DNA from: Hedera helix
Taxonomy: Eukaryota; Streptophyta; Magnoliopsida; Apiales; Araliaceae
Assembly: GCA_947179155.2 (NCBI GenBank)
Contig: OX359273.1
Coordinates: forward strand, 38,485,023 to 38,549,022
Length of the DNA: 64,000 nt
Direction of reading: 5' to 3'
The notes beneath the pieces were generated by a model that saw nothing but the letters and a program-made list of their open reading frames with translations, searched no databases and was not told the origin of the DNA. Positions 62,147 through 64,000 of this stretch are shown here, in pieces; the first letter of the stretch is position 1; each line of letters starts with the position of its first letter. The position numbers were made by a program, and so were the translations under genes.

Positions 62147-62351
62147 AGGACTGAGCTGACTTAACCCAAAGCCTGGCTCGACCTAGTCTACAGGTCAGGC
62201 CCGACCTGGCCTACAGGCCTCAAAAGGCCATACTTTGATCAAGAAGCCCGTCTTACAGGCCCAAAAGTCAAAGTCTGGTCTGATTTGATCAACGACCTAA
62301 GTCTACCAGACCCAAGTCAGGTCGAACCAGTCCGACCTACTGTGTATTCTA

Positions 62352-63144
62352 TTGCAGGATAACGACAATGTGAGTAAAAAGGGAACAAAAAGAAAAGAAA
62401 AGGAGAAGTGCAGGGGATGTTCTTATGAAACAAGGTTTCAGCGCATCCAGCATGATGTAGCCATATATATACCTTTAACAGTGCTAAGGTTGCCAAGGTT
62501 GATGTTTATTTGATAGGCTGTTGTTTCTTGCGAAATACTTTTTTTCGTTTTAAATTATAAAATTATTATTAATTTTTTAAAATTAATTTAAAAGTAATAA
62601 TTTTTTTAATAATATTATGAGACAATATATATATATATATATATGACAATTAATTTTATATTTAAATAAGAAAACTTAACTTAGCAATAACTGTAGCGAT
62701 TAGTGCATTCAAAAAGGAAAAAAAATCCTAGGGATTAGTGGTGAGTGGTGACATAAGTCAACAAAGCTTAATCACAATTTGTTTGACTGACTTTGTAAAA
62801 TTTCCAAATAAAGCTTGATAATGCCATTCAGCCCCGGATAACTTTTTATTTATTTTGGACGTAATTTGAGATTCACCCCAAAATAAAAACCACGGGACCT
62901 AGTCTTGATCTTGATCTTGGCAGTTTATATAATTTATACTAGTATGTTACAGTCTTGTCTGTTACACTAAATTCTCTGAAAGAGGAACCTGAAACCTATT
63001 TAAAATAACAATTGAGATGGATGCAGTACCTTGAGTAAAACATAGTTTTTCCTTCATACTTGGATGAAAGTAACAAAGTAAATACAATCGGAAAAGATCA
63101 AAGAAAAACTGCACGCATATTTATCATACTTGTATAGAAACCAT
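62352..63144. other. Spacer and 3' UTR of the transporter gene
   Basis: AT-rich DNA with a MITE-like terminus (TTCGTTTTAAATTATAAAAT, about 62544) and a short (TA)n at about 62626-62644. The transporter 3' UTR probably covers about 62950-63144. No other gene seen. Confidence 0.5.
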
Positions 63145-64000
63145 TCAGGCACTAGTAGTATTTGTGTGGCCGTTTTTACCATCTGCATCATTGAAGCCAG
63201 AAGCCGGTGTGACAGTTGACAAATTCCCCTCTTCAATCTTCTTCCATGGCAATCCATCCTTACCTTCATTCTCCTTCGCAGTATCATACGAGGCATGAAG
63301 CCCGAAAAATAGGTAATAAATCAAGAGAAACACAGTCCAGACCCCAAATCTAATGAATGAATCTTTATCTATAGATCCGAGAAGGAAAATGTTAATGGCA
63401 ATTGATGCAGATGGCAACCAAGGCACCAATGGAACTCCCCATAGTTTCGGATTACGGGCATGAGGAACAAAATACCAAATCCCATTCGTTGCCAATACCC
63501 AAATCGGCACACTTATGCAGTATCCTATCCAACCATGCTTGCTAAGTCCCCAATATGCAGATGTCGCAATTGAAGAACTAAGTATAAGCACAATGCACAC
63601 GATGAATTTGTTGCGGTCAGCTGTTGTGGTCACGCCACTAACGTAATATCGACGAACCAGAAGGGCAACCGAGACAAGCATGAAGATGAAAAGTGTGGAG
63701 ATTGAGAGGAGACTAGCGAGAACATCGAGACTAGTGAAGAATGCAACAATGGCAGTTGCCACAAGCATGACCACTGTGGCATTAATTGGAGTTCCTGTCT
63801 TGGCATTGACATTGGCAAACCACGGAGGCATCATGTGAGTGCGTGCAATGTGTGTCAAATACCGGGCCTGACCCACAGCGCCAACTAGTAACACCGATGT
63901 CATGCCTTTAAGCGCTCCGGCTGCAACAACATATTTAGCCCAGCCCCACCCTACGGCTTCAAATGCTACGGAAAATGGAGCATCAGCGTTGATATCCTTG
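63145..64000 (-). CDS. Cationic amino-acid transporter (CAT family), C-terminal part
   Basis: Membrane permease of the plant CAT (amino acid-polyamine-organocation) family, moving Arg, Lys and related amino acids across the plasma membrane or tonoplast. The window holds the last 284 codons and the TGA at 63147-63145; the N-terminal half lies beyond 64000. The partial protein opens DINADAPFSVAFEAVGWGWA and continues with the conserved loop VGQARYLTHIARTHMMPPWF. Hydrophobic spans follow: TVVMLVATAIVAFF, LASLLSISTLFIFMLVSVALL, FIVCIVLILSSSIATSAYW, WIGYCISVPIWVLA, then the paired C-terminal segments SASIAINIFLLGSI and FGVWTVFLLIYYLFFGL. A short hydrophilic tail ends HTNTTSA. No intron occurs in this 856-base part. 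The sequence suggests the CAT1/5/8 clade, but the paralogue is not assignable from the fragment. Confidence 0.93.
   Translation of the reverse strand, partial: KDINADAPFSVAFEAVGWGWAKYVVAAGALKGMTSVLLVGAVGQARYLTHIARTHMMPPWFANVNAKTGTPINATVVMLVATAIVAFFTSLDVLASLLSISTLFIFMLVSVALLVRRYYVSGVTTTADRNKFIVCIVLILSSSIATSAYWGLSKHGWIGYCISVPIWVLATNGIWYFVPHARNPKLWGVPLVPWLPSASIAINIFLLGSIDKDSFIRFGVWTVFLLIYYLFFGLHASYDTAKENEGKDGLPWKKIEEGNLSTVTPASGFNDADGKNGHTNTTSA

Larger units (their letters stand above)
59461..62351. mobile_element. Degraded hAT element interrupted by a solo LTR
   Basis: The left end TAGGGATGCACA resembles the inverted right end TAGAATACACA. Both subterminal regions (59480-59680 and 60485-60550 plus 62152-62340) are rich in GACCCGGCC/GGCCCGACC words, as in many plant hAT elements. 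A transposase C-terminal exon survives at 60044-60212. The right subterminal region is split by the LTR at 60551-62146; without it the element is about 1.3 kb. I could not fix a clean 8-bp duplication, so the ends are approximate. Confidence 0.68.

Noticed and set aside
1..64000. CRISPR arrays, operons, prokaryotic defence genes, snoRNA or microRNA genes
   Set aside because: No regularly spaced palindromic repeats were found. Gene structure is eukaryotic throughout. I saw no convincing C/D or H/ACA box pair in the introns by eye, and a microRNA call would need folding and small-RNA data.

Overview
This is nuclear DNA of a flowering plant, most likely a eudicot. Evidence: AT-rich intergenic DNA, many GT-AG introns, plant-specific gene families (AIR9, plant cationic amino-acid transporter), AAACCCTAA telo-boxes, and abundant hAT, MITE and solo-LTR insertions. 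No prokaryotic, organellar or viral gene was seen.

Layout. 1-150: probable promoter/5' end of a gene running off the left edge. 180-3.55 kb: AT-rich DNA with two diverged long-period tandem arrays. 3.6-9.1 kb (+): seven-exon gene for the U3 snoRNP WD40 protein RRP9/U3-55K (YAO in Arabidopsis), with site II plus telo-box motifs upstream. 9.1-11.3 kb: transposon cluster (an hAT element inside a MITE, then a second hAT element). 11.5-24.9 kb (-): 19 coding exons of a SIT4/PP6-phosphatase-associated (SAPS-domain) protein, 844 aa as I assembled it. 24.9-29.1 kb: intergenic, with a third hAT element. 29.1-53.6 kb (+): AIR9, a giant microtubule-associated protein; one non-coding and 37 coding exons, about 1,699 aa, with seven LRR-type repeats and eleven A9 repeats. 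A fourth hAT element lies in one of its last introns. 53.6-62.9 kb: transposon-rich spacer with a 2.88-kb solo LTR, then an eroded hAT element interrupted by a 1.6-kb solo LTR. 63.1-64.0 kb (-): C-terminal 284 codons of a cationic amino-acid transporter that continues past the right edge.

The four genes are unrelated housekeeping or growth genes (ribosome biogenesis, phosphatase regulation, microtubules and division plane, amino-acid transport). There is no operon, gene cluster or defence island, and I found no candidate for a new multi-gene system. The most informative observations are structural: every AIR9 A9 repeat is bounded by phase-1 introns and each of six LRRs has its own phase-0 exon; the AIR9 N-terminus has a frame break; the SAPS protein carries an in-frame 30-bp minisatellite; and several mobile elements can be delimited to the base by their target-site duplications. 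Exon boundaries were placed by hand from splice signals, reading-frame continuity and remembered family sequence, without transcript data.
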